Source: Actinoplanes philippinensis (lineage in GTDB: Bacteria > Actinomycetota > Actinomycetes > Mycobacteriales > Micromonosporaceae). From it: a stretch of DNA of 64,000 bases. The stretch covers positions 124,001 to 188,000 of the forward strand of contig NZ_FONV01000002.1 in assembly GCF_900113015.1 (NCBI RefSeq), in the 5' to 3' direction. The translations under genes and the position numbers were made by a program. The notes under the pieces are model-generated. The model did no database searches. It was not told the origin of the DNA and was given only the letters and a program-made list of their open reading frames with translations. Positions within the stretch are counted from its first letter, which is position 1. Each line of letters starts with the position of its first letter. Below are positions 46,772 to 55,606 of this stretch, piece after piece.

Positions 46772-47629
46772 TCAACCCTTGACTGCGCCGGCCGTCAAAC
46801 CGGTGGCGATGTTGCGCTGAATGATCAGGAAGAAGACCACCACGGGAATGGACGTGATGATCGCACCGGCCATGAGGGGGCCCCAGGCGGTACCGCGTTC
46901 GGTCTGGTTGTAGAGCAGCCAGGCCATCAGGTTCTGTTTCTGCGGGTTGTTCAGCGTGTTGATGATGATGAATTCATTCCACGCCTGGATGAACCCGTAG
47001 ACGGAGGTGGCCACCAGACCGGGGCCGGTGAGCGGCAGGATGATCCGCCAGAACACCTGGGCGCGGGTGCAGCCGTCGATCATCGCGGCCTCGTCCAGCT
47101 CCCGGGGGATGCCGGAGATGAAACCACGCAGGGTCCAGACCGTGTACGGCAGCAGCAGCACCAGGTAGACCAGGGCCACGCCGACGAGCGAGTTGGTCAG
47201 GTTCGCGCCCTGCAGCATCAGGAACAGCGGGATGAGCAGCGCGAGGAAGGGCACCAGCTGGACCGCCAGGATGATCAGGATGATCGCCTTGCGGCCGTAG
47301 AAGCTGAACCGGGCGATCGCGAGCGCCGCCAGGAAGCCCACGACCAGAGCCGCGGCGACCGCCATGGCGGTGATGATCAGGCCGTTGATCATGCTCGGGA
47401 TGAACAGCTCCTCGCCGAGCGCCGACCTGAAGTTGTCCAGGGTGAAGTCGTTCGGGAAGAACGTCGGCGTGAAGCTGCGGACCTCGGAGTCCGGCTTGAA
47501 CGCCGTGTTCAGCACCCAGTACACCGGGAAGATCATGACCAGGCCGAAGACTATACCGGTGGTGTTCGCGAAGAACGTACCGATACGGCTACGCCCGACG
47601 GTGACGACGCCGTCGTCGTGCCTCGCCAT
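46772..47629 (-). CDS. Sugar ABC transporter permease (MalG-like), importer 2
   Basis: A 285-residue six-helix permease. The EAA loop is ELDEAAMIDGCTRAQVFWRIILP, and the C-terminus ends ATGLTAGAVKG. Its ATG shares one base with the stop codon of the upstream permease (TGATG at 47627-47631), so the two are translationally coupled. It completes importer 2 with the binding protein at 48678-49991. Substrate is a sugar, unspecified; the adjoining RpiR regulator hints at a sugar whose phosphate is sensed inside the cell. Confidence 0.93.
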   Translation of the reverse strand: MARHDDGVVTVGRSRIGTFFANTTGIVFGLVMIFPVYWVLNTAFKPDSEVRSFTPTFFPNDFTLDNFRSALGEELFIPSMINGLIITAMAVAAALVVGFLAALAIARFSFYGRKAIILIILAVQLVPFLALLIPLFLMLQGANLTNSLVGVALVYLVLLLPYTVWTLRGFISGIPRELDEAAMIDGCTRAQVFWRIILPLTGPGLVATSVYGFIQAWNEFIIINTLNNPQKQNLMAWLLYNQTERGTAWGPLMAGAIITSIPVVVFFLIIQRNIATGLTAGAVKG

Positions 47630-48603
47630 CAGTCCACCTCTCCGATCTTGAACATCTGGCGGATGTAGAAGACCATCACGCCGAGCATCAGCAACACGGT
47701 GATCACCGAGATCGCCGAGCCGTAGCTGTAGCTGGACCGCCCGAACGCCTGCGTGTACGAGAACGTCGCCAGGGTCTGGTAGACCGGCTCCGGGTGCCCG
47801 TCACGCAGCGCCCAGTTCTGGGTGAAGAGACCGAAGTTCCAGATCACCGACAGCGTGGTGACGATCATCAGGAGCGGCTTCAGGATCGGCAGGGTGATGT
47901 TGCGCAGCGCCTGCCAGGCCGAGGCGCCGTCGACCGTGGCGGCCTCGAGCAGCTCCTTCGGCACCTGGGTGAGCCCGGCGCTCAGCGAGATCGCCAGGAA
48001 CGGGATGCCGGCCCACACCACCAGCGTGGTGATCACCGCCCAGCCCTCCCACGGGTTCACGAACCAGCTGTGCGTCGCGTAGTCGAAGCCCAGCTGGGTG
48101 AGCACGTAGTTGAGGACACCGAAGTCGGAGTCGGTCAGCCAGCGGAACGACTGCGCCGCGACGAGCTGCGGCAGCGCCCAGACGAACATCATCGCGATCA
48201 TCATGAAGATCCGGACCTTGGCGTGCACCCGGCGCATCAGCAGGGCGATGCCGAGACCGGCCAGGACCGAGAGGGTCACCGAGACGACGGTGAAGGCGGC
48301 GGTACGCCCGACGACGCCCCAGAAGACACCGTCGGTCAGGGCCTTCGTGTACTGGTCGACACCGGCCCACGGCGGCGTCGCGCCGGAGAACAGCTCCTTC
48401 AGCCGCATGTTCTGGAAGGACAGCACGATCATGCGGTAGAGCGGGTAGCCCAGCATCCCGATCAGGATCAGGAGCGTGGGCAGGGAGAGCAGCCACGCCA
48501 CCCGAGAGTCGCGCTGGCTGCGGTTGCGTACCCGGGACACGTGCCGCGGCGGCGGTGCCTGCGGCGTGTCCGCCGGGGTCGGCCGGGAGTCGACGGCGTG
48601 CAT
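47629..48603 (-). CDS. Sugar ABC transporter permease (MalF-like), importer 2
   Basis: A 324-residue permease. ATG 48603 (MHAVDSRPTPADT) is taken as start, with a GAGGAA ribosome site; the longer frame lacks support. A Pro-rich cytoplasmic head precedes six helices (VAWLLSLPTLLILIGMLGYP and others). The coupling loop is LLEAATVDGASAWQALRNITLP. It lies 74 bp after the binding-protein gene and is coupled to the MalG-like gene downstream. Confidence 0.92.
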   Translation of the reverse strand: MHAVDSRPTPADTPQAPPPRHVSRVRNRSQRDSRVAWLLSLPTLLILIGMLGYPLYRMIVLSFQNMRLKELFSGATPPWAGVDQYTKALTDGVFWGVVGRTAAFTVVSVTLSVLAGLGIALLMRRVHAKVRIFMMIAMMFVWALPQLVAAQSFRWLTDSDFGVLNYVLTQLGFDYATHSWFVNPWEGWAVITTLVVWAGIPFLAISLSAGLTQVPKELLEAATVDGASAWQALRNITLPILKPLLMIVTTLSVIWNFGLFTQNWALRDGHPEPVYQTLATFSYTQAFGRSSYSYGSAISVITVLLMLGVMVFYIRQMFKIGEVD

Positions 48604-48677
48604 CTTCAGTTCCTCTTCCACCGTGAGGAGGGGTGTGCCGCCCGCCCGGCAGAAGGACGGGCGGGCGGCACGGGTCA

Positions 48678-49991
48678 TCAGGCCTCGTTGAGCGTGGCGG
48701 CGATCTGCTCGTCAGCCCACTTGGCGCCGTCGGCCACCGACTTCTTGCCGGTCAGGACGTCGGTCAGCATGGTCTGCAGGATGCTGGCCTTCTCCACGTC
48801 GGCCCACTTCTCGGCGTTCGGCGGGAACCAGCTGTTCTTCGCGGCGAGCGCGGCCGGGGCGATCTTCGGGTTGTCGGACGCGGCCTTGTCCAGCAGGTTG
48901 GTCGCGTTCGGCAGCGCGCCGGCCTTGGCCAGGCCCTCCATCGACTTGGCGTCGGTGAAGGCCTTGATCCACTGAGCGGCCAGCTCCTTGTTGCCGCTCT
49001 TGGCGGTGACGCCCAGGTTCGAGCCACCGAGGAAGGACGGGATCTCCGGCAGCGGAGCGGCGGCCAGCTTGCCCTTGACCTTGGTCGGGACCAGCGGGGA
49101 GGTCGGGTCGTTCGGGTCCTTGCGGACCTCCTCGGCCACACCCTGCTCCCACGCGTTGCCGTAGAAGATGCCGCCGGAACCCTGGGAGAAGATGCCGGCC
49201 TGCTCGTTCTCGTTCTTGGTGACGTCAGCCTTCGAGTACTTCTTGGTCAGGTCGACCCACTTCTGCAGGCCCTCCAGCGACTGCGGGGTGGAGAGCTGGC
49301 CGACCCACTTGTCGCCCTCCTTCTTCGCGATCTCGCCACCGGACGACTTGACCCAGGACATCGCGGCGTACCAGTACTGGCCCGGCATGTAGAAGGCGCT
49401 GAACTTGTTGTCCGCGGCGTTGCCGGCCTGCAGCTTGTCGGCGGCGGCCAGCAGGTCGGCGTAGGTCTTCGGGGCGTCGGCGACACCGGCCTTCTGGAAG
49501 AGGTCGGTGCGGTAGATCATCACGCGGGCGCCGGCGTAGTAGGGCACGCAGTAGACCTTGCCCTCGGACTCACACGCGCCGGAGAGGCCGGACAGCCAGG
49601 TGCCGGAGTTCTCGAAGTCACCCTTGTTGAGCTCGGCGAAGCCGCCGGAGAAGACGTACTTGGAGAACTCGGTGTTGCCGAGCTCCACCACGTCCGGCAC
49701 GTCCGAGCCGGCCAGGGTGGCGTCCAGCTTGGTGAGGTGGTTGGCCCACTGCTGGTACTCGACGTTGACCTGCGCGCCGGTGGCGTCGGTGAACCGCTTG
49801 GTGGCGTCGTCGACGACCGTCTTCCAGCTGGTCTCGGCGTCGACCATGAGCCAGACCTTGATCGTCTTGCCCTTGCCGTCGACCTGGCCGGTGGCCGAGG
49901 TCGCGCCCTCGTCGCTCCCGCCACCACCGCACGCTGCGGTACCGAAGAGCGACGCGGCGAGCGCCGCGGCGACCGCGATCTTGCGCTTCAC
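48678..49991 (-). CDS. Sugar-binding lipoprotein, importer 2
   Basis: A 437-residue group 1 solute-binding protein. GTG 49991 is the start, with GGGAGGA just upstream. A Sec lipoprotein signal (KRKIAVAAALAASLFG) ends in the lipobox GTAAC, unlike the Tat signal of importer 1. The mature protein shows the usual SBP pattern: IKVWLMVDAETSWK, WANHLTKLDATLAGSDVPDVVELGNTE, and YYAGARVMIYRTDLFQKAG. Sequence alone does not give the ligand; trehalose/maltose-like and amino-sugar ligands are both possible. It follows the RpiR gene by 41 bp, so it is probably the first transporter gene of the operon. Confidence 0.92.
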   Translation of the reverse strand: MKRKIAVAAALAASLFGTAACGGGGSDEGATSATGQVDGKGKTIKVWLMVDAETSWKTVVDDATKRFTDATGAQVNVEYQQWANHLTKLDATLAGSDVPDVVELGNTEFSKYVFSGGFAELNKGDFENSGTWLSGLSGACESEGKVYCVPYYAGARVMIYRTDLFQKAGVADAPKTYADLLAAADKLQAGNAADNKFSAFYMPGQYWYAAMSWVKSSGGEIAKKEGDKWVGQLSTPQSLEGLQKWVDLTKKYSKADVTKNENEQAGIFSQGSGGIFYGNAWEQGVAEEVRKDPNDPTSPLVPTKVKGKLAAAPLPEIPSFLGGSNLGVTAKSGNKELAAQWIKAFTDAKSMEGLAKAGALPNATNLLDKAASDNPKIAPAALAAKNSWFPPNAEKWADVEKASILQTMLTDVLTGKKSVADGAKWADEQIAATLNEA

Positions 49992-50032
49992 TGTTCCTCC
50001 CGAAGGGATTTCATTCTTTGAAAAGGGGTTCA

Positions 50033-51031
50033 TCAGCTGTCCTTCGCGGCCTTGTGCCCGTGCACGGCTTGCGCGGTGCGCTGGAACGCGGCGTGCGAAC
50101 GTTCGTGGGTTCGTTGCGCTACGGCGACGTACAGCAGGTCGAGCACGACGAGCTGCGGGTGCCGGGCGCTGAGCGCGTCCGGGCGGAAGGTCGTCGCCTG
50201 GGTTGCGGTGAGCAGAACGATGTCCGCCAACTCGGCCAGCGGGGATCGGGGGAAGCTGGTGAGCGCGATCGTGGTGGCGCCCCGGCTGTTCGCTTCCGCG
50301 AGCAGCTCGATGGTCTCGCCGGTCTCGCCACTGTGCGAGATGCCGAGCGCGACGTCGCCGGGCCGCGACAGCGCGGCGCTGGCCAGACCGTTGTGCACGT
50401 CGGTCCAGGCCCACACCGGGATGCCGATGCGATGCAGACTGAACTGCATCTCCTCGCCGACCAGCGCGGATCCGCTGGCGCCGAAGATGTTCACGCGTTG
50501 CGCGGCGGAGATCGCCACCGCGGCCCGCTCCACCTCGCCAAGATCCAGCAGCGTGGCGGTGTCGTGCATGGCCCGCGTGTCGGCCGCCATGATCTGGCCG
50601 AGGACCCGCTCGAGCGGATCGTTCGGCTGGATCTCGCGGCCGATGTCGACGGTCCAGCCGGCCGAGCGCGCCCGGCCGGTCTCCGCCGCGATGCCCAGGC
50701 GGAGGTCCGCGTAGCCGTCGAAGCCGACCGCCCGGCAGAAGCGGGTGATCGTCGCGGGCGAGGTGCCGCTGCGCTCGGCCAGCTCGACGATGGTGGCCCG
50801 GGAGGCCGCGGCCGGGTCGGCGAGCACCTGCTCGGCGACCCGCTGCAGCGCTCCGGTGAAGTCCGGCAGCAGCGTCCGGACCCGAGCGAGCACCCCGTCG
50901 GCCGGTGCACGGTTCACGCCGTTCGTGGAGATTCGCTCGCCCCCGTGGTCAGTCCCGATACGGGCGGCACCGCGAACCAGCGAGGCGGCGACCACGGTCT
51001 GCGCGGTGCCGTCCATCTCCGGCTCAGCCAT
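50033..51031 (-). CDS. RpiR/MurR-family transcriptional regulator
   Basis: A 332-residue regulator with an N-terminal HTH_6 domain (LARVRTLLPDFTGALQRVAEQ, TIVELAERSGTSPATITRFCRAVGFDGYADL) and a C-terminal SIS sugar-phosphate-binding domain (VNIFGASGSALVGEEMQFSLHRIG, DVALGISHSGETGETIELL). SIS regulators sense phosphosugars such as GlcNAc-6-P or MurNAc-6-P. Encoded first in a leftward run with two sugar importers, it almost certainly controls them. The 40-residue N-terminal extension ahead of the HTH is unusual and may be partly non-coding, but the start codon ATG 51031 is well placed. Confidence 0.93.
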   Translation of the reverse strand: MAEPEMDGTAQTVVAASLVRGAARIGTDHGGERISTNGVNRAPADGVLARVRTLLPDFTGALQRVAEQVLADPAAASRATIVELAERSGTSPATITRFCRAVGFDGYADLRLGIAAETGRARSAGWTVDIGREIQPNDPLERVLGQIMAADTRAMHDTATLLDLGEVERAAVAISAAQRVNIFGASGSALVGEEMQFSLHRIGIPVWAWTDVHNGLASAALSRPGDVALGISHSGETGETIELLAEANSRGATTIALTSFPRSPLAELADIVLLTATQATTFRPDALSARHPQLVVLDLLYVAVAQRTHERSHAAFQRTAQAVHGHKAAKDS

Positions 51032-51501
51032 CGGTCACCCTTTCAGGAAGGACTGTTTACTGTCGCGGTAAAAGTTCTTACTAACGGCCCCTTCCTGTCA
51101 AGACTGTGAAGGATGTTTTCAGAACCGTTACCGACCAGCCCGAATGACCGCGTGTTTCGGCGCAGGCGGATGACGGCCATCGATCCACAAATGGCCGATA
51201 CGACGTGACCGCCATCACATGTCCGATTTACGACCGTTTTCTGCTCGGCCGATCGTTGAGCGCGGGATGACCTTTCGGCCATCGCGGGGTGGTCCTTTCG
51301 GCCGGTATGGGTCACGCGGCGAAACCTTGTCGTTACTCCCGAAACAAGATCAAAAAATTTATCGGTACGGGCCACGCGCTGGTCAGGCCGCGAAAGAGGC
51401 GAGCACCTCATCCGAATGGCCGGAATTCTTCCCTTTGGTCGGGTGGTGCGCAGTCCCGTGGAAGCATCAGGTGATCGATTCACAAAACAGGAGAAAAGGG
51501 C
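51032..51501. other. 470-bp divergent control region
   Basis: This gene-free stretch separates the leftward rpiR operon from a rightward secreted-protein gene. It is less GC-rich than the rest and includes an AT run (gatcaaaaaatttatc near 51350-51365). There are two near-copies of gacctttcggcc (around 51267 and 51291). It holds the candidate rpiR promoter and presumably that of the gene at 51502. No ORF in it has protein-like composition. Confidence 0.5.
51070..51101 (-). promoter_or_regulatory. Candidate promoter of the rpiR/importer operon
   Basis: On the minus strand a consensus TTGACA (51101-51096) is followed after roughly 15-18 bp by TAAGAACT (51080-51073). It lies 40-70 bp upstream of the RpiR start codon. 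I see no clear dyad that would mark the RpiR operator. Confidence 0.4.
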
Positions 51502-52227
51502 ATGCGACTGCTTCCCGTGATCACCGGCGCGCTAGTCGCCGGCAGCGTCCTCGCCCCCACAGCGGCCAGGGCTGCGATCCACTTCGACCCGGCCGGCCGC
51601 CCTGGCTCCGTCCCCGCCGGCCATGTCCGCCTAGGCCCGGTCACCGGCTTCGTCGGTGCTGAGGACATCCGATTCGACCCGGCACCCAACACCGGCTTCG
51701 ACGACGCCGAGGACATCCGATTCGACCCGGCACCCAACACCGGCTTCGACGACGCCGAGGACATCCGATTCGACCCGGCACCCAACACCGGCTTCGTCGG
51801 TGCTGAGGACGTTCGCAAGGCCTTCGGCTGGGATGAGGCCGGTCTGATCCGCAACGCGCCGGAGGTCGGCTTCACCTACCACGTCGGTAAAGAGGCAATC
51901 TATGCCGTGACCTGCGAGAAAGGCGTCCGCGTCGAGGCCGGCCACAACCCCGGCAGCACCAGCGCCGGGCTGGACGCCGAAGTCGCCTGGGAAAACCCCG
52001 GGCGCACGCTGACGGGATTCCGGATCACCGGCGCCAGCAGCGGCGCCTCCAGCATGGATGTGCCCCCCGAGCCGGGCCTGCCCTGCCCGGACGACAAAGG
52101 CGGCGAGATCCGCTCGGCCAGATACCTGAACACCACCGTGACCACCGGCCTGTCCGCCGAGTTCCGCGACGTGCAGGTCTACTTCCCCCAGCACCGCACC
52201 GTGACCACGGCTCCACCGGAGCCGTGA
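51502..52227 (+). CDS. Secreted protein with three 16-residue repeats
   Basis: A 241-residue exported protein with AGGAG ahead of ATG 51502 and a signal peptide (LLPVITGALVAGSVLAPTAARA). The mature N-terminus has repeats of GF-DD/VG-AEDIRFDPAPNT, three full copies and a fourth that continues differently (GFVGAEDVRKAFGWDEAGL). From there the sequence resembles a group of actinobacterial secreted proteins whose domain begins with a DVxKAFGW motif and later FTYxV...YAVTCE. The repeats thus look like duplications of the beginning of that domain. Two Cys could form a disulfide. Function is unknown. Confidence 0.78.
   Translation: MRLLPVITGALVAGSVLAPTAARAAIHFDPAGRPGSVPAGHVRLGPVTGFVGAEDIRFDPAPNTGFDDAEDIRFDPAPNTGFDDAEDIRFDPAPNTGFVGAEDVRKAFGWDEAGLIRNAPEVGFTYHVGKEAIYAVTCEKGVRVEAGHNPGSTSAGLDAEVAWENPGRTLTGFRITGASSGASSMDVPPEPGLPCPDDKGGEIRSARYLNTTVTTGLSAEFRDVQVYFPQHRTVTTAPPEP
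51661..51804 (+). repeat. 48-bp in-frame tandem repeat, three copies
   Basis: Copies at 51661-51708, 51709-51756 and 51757-51804 are essentially identical at DNA level, including synonymous positions, except the last few codons of the third. Identity of this kind points to recent duplication. Each encodes 16 residues (EDIRFDPAPNTGFDDA). Confidence 0.92.
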
Positions 52228-52459
52228 CCCGCCATAACGAACCGTGGCCACCCATCACCGGCATACCGCGCATGCCCGCCACCGGCATACGCCCGCCACT
52301 GGCACACGCCCACGACCGGCACACCGCGCACCACCGCCACCGGCACACGCCCGCCACCGGAACACCGTGCACGCCGACCACCGGCTCACCCTGCACCCCG
52401 CCACCGGCATACCGTGCACGACCGCCACCGGAGAGCCGACCGGCCGCCGCGGGCCCGGG
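52228..52459. repeat. Degenerate short repeats between genes
   Basis: This 232-bp gap between the secreted-protein gene and murD2 (convergent) consists of irregular 15-18 bp units of the ccgccaccggcatac / ccaccggcacacgcc kind, at least eight copies. No ORF or clean terminator hairpin stands out. It may act as a diffuse termination region. Confidence 0.7.
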
Positions 52460-53812
52460 CTACTCGGCGGTGTCGCGGACCGCCTGGGCGAAGACCTCGG
52501 AGCGGTGCTCGAAGTTGCGGAAACGGCCGTAACTCGGGGCCGCCGGGGACAGCAGGACCACGCCGCCGGGTGGGGTCACCTTCCGGGCCAGGCGGACCGC
52601 GTCGACCAAATCCTCGGCCGGCTCGGTGCGTACGCGGGGCAGGCGGGCCAGGGCCTCCAGGATGCGGGGGCCGCTGTCCGGCAGGCCGATCACGGTGAGT
52701 TCGCGGTCGGCGAGGAAATCACGTAACGGTGTGTAATCGAGACCGCGATCGGTGCCGCCGACCAACACGGTGAGTGGCCGGTTCTCGTAGGCCTCGATGG
52801 CGTGCATCGCGGCATACGGACTGGTCGACAGGGTGTCGTCGACGAACGTCAGGCCGGACGGGTCCTCGATCTCGGCCAGCCGGTGCGGCAGGCCGGCGAA
52901 GTCACGCACGGCCGCCTCCAGGACCGCCCGCTCGGCCGGCACGTCGACGCCCATGCCGTCCAGCACGGCCAGCGCCACACACAGGTTGCCCTCGTTGTGC
53001 CGGCCCTTCAGGCGCAGCGCGGCCCGGTCGAACAGCGCCTCCGCACCGCACCAGACGCGCCCGTCCTCGACGCGGAAACGGGAGTCGGCGGCGGCCGCGG
53101 CGACCGGCGGGAAGTGGCTCGAGTCGAGCACCCCGCGGAGTTCGTCGCGCAGCCGCTTGTCCGTCCCGTTGACCACGATCAGCTCAGGCCCGTACCCCAG
53201 AAGGTTTAGTTTGTCCCGGTAATATTCACCCTCGCCGCCGTGCGCGTCGAGGTGCTCCGGGAACAACGAGGTGACCACCGCCACCCGGGGCGAATCGGTC
53301 AGATCGGCGCACTGATAGCTCGACAGCTCCAGCACGTAGAGCTCGGCCTCGGGCATGTCGAGCAGCGGCACGCCGATGTTGCCGCCGTAGGCGTTCGGCC
53401 GCCCGACCGCCGTCAGCAGGTGGCTGATCAGGCTGGACGTGGTGCTCTTGCCCTTGCTGCCGGTCACCCCGACGGTCGTCGCGGCGTGGTCGGCCATCCA
53501 CAGCGCGCTGCCGCCGGTCACCGGGATCCCGCGCTTGCGGAGCTCGATCATGTACGGATGGGTGGACGGCACACCCGGCGACCGCACCACCACGTCCGCG
53601 CTGGCCAGAGCGGCGAACGCGTGCTCGCCACCGGCCAGCGGGGCCAGCTCGGCCAGCTCCCCGGTCCACTCGACGGACAGGTAGTTGGCGCTGTCGTCGA
53701 CAGCGATCAGTCGGGACGGCTCGTGCCGGGCGATCGCGATCACCGCGGCCCGGCCCTCACGGCCGGTGCCCCAGACCGCCACCGATCGGCCCCGCAGGTC
53801 TGCCAGGCGCAC
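52460..53812 (-). CDS. murD2: UDP-MurNAc-L-Ala-L-Glu ligase, MurD2
   Basis: A 450-residue Mur ligase starting at GTG 53812 behind GAGGAG. The ATP site is GVTGSKGKSTTSS, and LELSSYQCADL, HLDAHGGEGEYYRDK and GRHNEGNLCVALAVLDG follow the MurD pattern. The last domain has FVDDTLSTSPYAAMHAIEAY and LLSPAAPSYGRF. It is divergent from a MurL gene 73 bp away. Published biochemistry on such pairs (Xanthomonas and actinobacteria) shows that MurD2 attaches L-glutamate to UDP-MurNAc-L-Ala and MurL then inverts it to D-Glu. The partner assigns this gene to MurD2 rather than ordinary MurD. It is cytosolic and serves peptidoglycan precursor synthesis. Confidence 0.87.
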   Translation of the reverse strand: MRLADLRGRSVAVWGTGREGRAAVIAIARHEPSRLIAVDDSANYLSVEWTGELAELAPLAGGEHAFAALASADVVVRSPGVPSTHPYMIELRKRGIPVTGGSALWMADHAATTVGVTGSKGKSTTSSLISHLLTAVGRPNAYGGNIGVPLLDMPEAELYVLELSSYQCADLTDSPRVAVVTSLFPEHLDAHGGEGEYYRDKLNLLGYGPELIVVNGTDKRLRDELRGVLDSSHFPPVAAAAADSRFRVEDGRVWCGAEALFDRAALRLKGRHNEGNLCVALAVLDGMGVDVPAERAVLEAAVRDFAGLPHRLAEIEDPSGLTFVDDTLSTSPYAAMHAIEAYENRPLTVLVGGTDRGLDYTPLRDFLADRELTVIGLPDSGPRILEALARLPRVRTEPAEDLVDAVRLARKVTPPGGVVLLSPAAPSYGRFRNFEHRSEVFAQAVRDTAE

Positions 53813-53885
53813 GTCTGTCTCCTCGGGTCGCTTCCGCCTCGGACGCACTAATATTGCCCCTCGACCTTCAGGACAGGAGTTCCGG

Positions 53886-55187
53886 GTGCAGTTCGACGTC
53901 ATGCGCTTCCCCTCGTACGCGTTCGATCCGGCGACAGGGGTGGCGACGTTCGACTACCTGTTGGACGGGCCGTCACCGCTGCGGTTCACCGAGACCATCA
54001 CGCTGCCGGTGCCGGCCGACCCGTCCGTGCCCGAGGCGCTGACCCGGGTGCTCGACCTGCTGCACGTGGTCGCCGGGGTCAGCTACTTCAAGGTCGGCGC
54101 GCCGGCCCGGGTGGTGGCGCCCAAGCCGGTCCCGGCCGCGGCGGCCGCCTTCTTCACCGCCGTCTACACCGAGGGCATGGCGGAGTACGCGTATCGCAAT
54201 CAGCTGCCGCACGTGCTGGAGCTCACCGTCGAGACGACCCCGCTCGACAGTGATCCGCCTCTCTCCCCGGTCGGCGGCCGGCCGCTCTCCGCCGTCGGCG
54301 GCGGCAAGGACTCGATCGTCACTCTCGAGATCCTGCGGGCCGCCGGGCTCGACCCGGTGCCGTTCTCGGTCAATCCCAACCACGTCATCGACAATGTGAA
54401 CGCCGCCTCCGGCCTCACCGCGCTGGCTGCCCGCCGCAAGCTCGACCCGCGGCTCTTCGAGTTGAACAAGGCCGGCGCGCTGAACGGGCACATCCCGGTC
54501 ACCGCGATCAACTCGCTGATCGCGATCGCCACCGCGACGTGGCACCGGCTCGGGCCGGTGGTGATGTCCAACGAGCGGTCCGCCTCCGACCCCAACCTGA
54601 TCTGGAACGGTCACGAGGTCAACCACCAGTGGTCCAAGGGCGTGGTCGCCGAAGGGCTGCTGCGGGATGCCGTCGCGGCATACGCGGGACTCGCCGACCC
54701 GTACTTCTCGCTGCTGCGGCCGCTCTCCGAGCTGCACATCGCGCAGCTGTTCGCCGGTCACACAGCGTATGATGACGTCGTCACCAGCTGTAACAAGGCG
54801 TTCAAGCTACACGACCCGACGGCGCGCTGGTGCGGTGACTGCCCGAAGTGCCGGTTCGTCTTCCTGGCGCTCGCGCCGCACATGTCACGGGAGCGGCTGG
54901 CGCACATCTTCGGGCGCGACCTGTTCGCCGACCCGGCCCAGACGCCCGGCTTCCTGGAGCTGCTCGGCGTCGACGCGCACAAGCCGTTCGAGTGCGTCGG
55001 CGAGGCCGAGGAGTGCCTGGTCGCGCTCTCCCTCCTGACCGACGACGCGCCGGTGCTGGTCGCGTTGCGCGCCGCCGTCCCCGACTCGGCGTGGGCCGAC
55101 GCCTCCCACTCGACCGTCTTCACGCCCGGCGGGCCGAACCACATCCCGCCGGCCTACCGCAAACTCCTCGACGAGGCGGCCACCTGA
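53886..55187 (+). CDS. murL: UDP-MurNAc-L-alanyl-L-glutamate epimerase, MurL
   Basis: A 433-residue protein starting at GTG 53886 with AGGAG upstream. It carries a PP-loop-like ATP motif GGGKDSIVTLEIL, a SNERSASDPNLIWNGHEVNHQWSK segment and a C-terminal Cys cluster WCGDCPKCRFVFLAL. This is the layout of MurL, the ATP- and Mg-dependent epimerase that converts the terminal L-Glu of UDP-MurNAc-dipeptide to D-Glu. The divergent MurD2 gene supports this strongly. The pathway replaces or supplements glutamate racemase MurI plus MurD. Its 3' end overlaps the MarR gene by 34 bp in convergent orientation. Confidence 0.88.
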   Translation: MQFDVMRFPSYAFDPATGVATFDYLLDGPSPLRFTETITLPVPADPSVPEALTRVLDLLHVVAGVSYFKVGAPARVVAPKPVPAAAAAFFTAVYTEGMAEYAYRNQLPHVLELTVETTPLDSDPPLSPVGGRPLSAVGGGKDSIVTLEILRAAGLDPVPFSVNPNHVIDNVNAASGLTALAARRKLDPRLFELNKAGALNGHIPVTAINSLIAIATATWHRLGPVVMSNERSASDPNLIWNGHEVNHQWSKGVVAEGLLRDAVAAYAGLADPYFSLLRPLSELHIAQLFAGHTAYDDVVTSCNKAFKLHDPTARWCGDCPKCRFVFLALAPHMSRERLAHIFGRDLFADPAQTPGFLELLGVDAHKPFECVGEAEECLVALSLLTDDAPVLVALRAAVPDSAWADASHSTVFTPGGPNHIPPAYRKLLDEAAT

Positions 55188-55606
55188 CGCAGCAGGCTCT
55201 TGAAGGACGCGTAAGCCGCCTCCCCCACCGAGGCGGCGGCGCGCTCCTCGATGGCCGCCACGATCGCGTCGGAACGCGCCATCTGATCCAGGCCCAGGGC
55301 GGTCGGCACGATGAGTTTGGCGCGGCGGTCGCTGGGATCGGGGCGGCGCTCCACATACCCCAGGGCCTCCAGCTCGTCGAGAAGCTTGCCGACGACCTGT
55401 TTGTGCTGGCCGGACTGCCGGGCCAGGTCGGTGGCCCGGCTCCCCTCGGCGTCGAGGTAGGCCAGCACCGCCCCGTGCTGCGGCCGCAGGCCCGCGTGGC
55501 CCTGCTCGGCCAGGGCGGCGAAAAGCTCACCCTGCACCGCGAAGAGGAGCCGGCTGGCCAGCACACCCAGGTCGGGATCCTGCTGCTTCCGCTCACTGCG
55601 CCGCAT
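55154..55606 (-). CDS. MarR-family regulator
   Basis: A 150-residue winged-helix regulator. The HTH lies in GSRATDLARQSGQHKQVVGKLLDELEALGYVERRPDPSDRR, where the final DPSDRR is the characteristic wing. Flanking helices form the dimer interface. It starts at ATG 55606 and its last 11 codons overlap the 3' end of murL on the other strand. The upstream neighbour across a repeat-filled 511-bp gap is a cupin gene. Target and ligand are unknown. Confidence 0.9.
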   Translation of the reverse strand: MRRSERKQQDPDLGVLASRLLFAVQGELFAALAEQGHAGLRPQHGAVLAYLDAEGSRATDLARQSGQHKQVVGKLLDELEALGYVERRPDPSDRRAKLIVPTALGLDQMARSDAIVAAIEERAAASVGEAAYASFKSLLRQVAASSRSLR

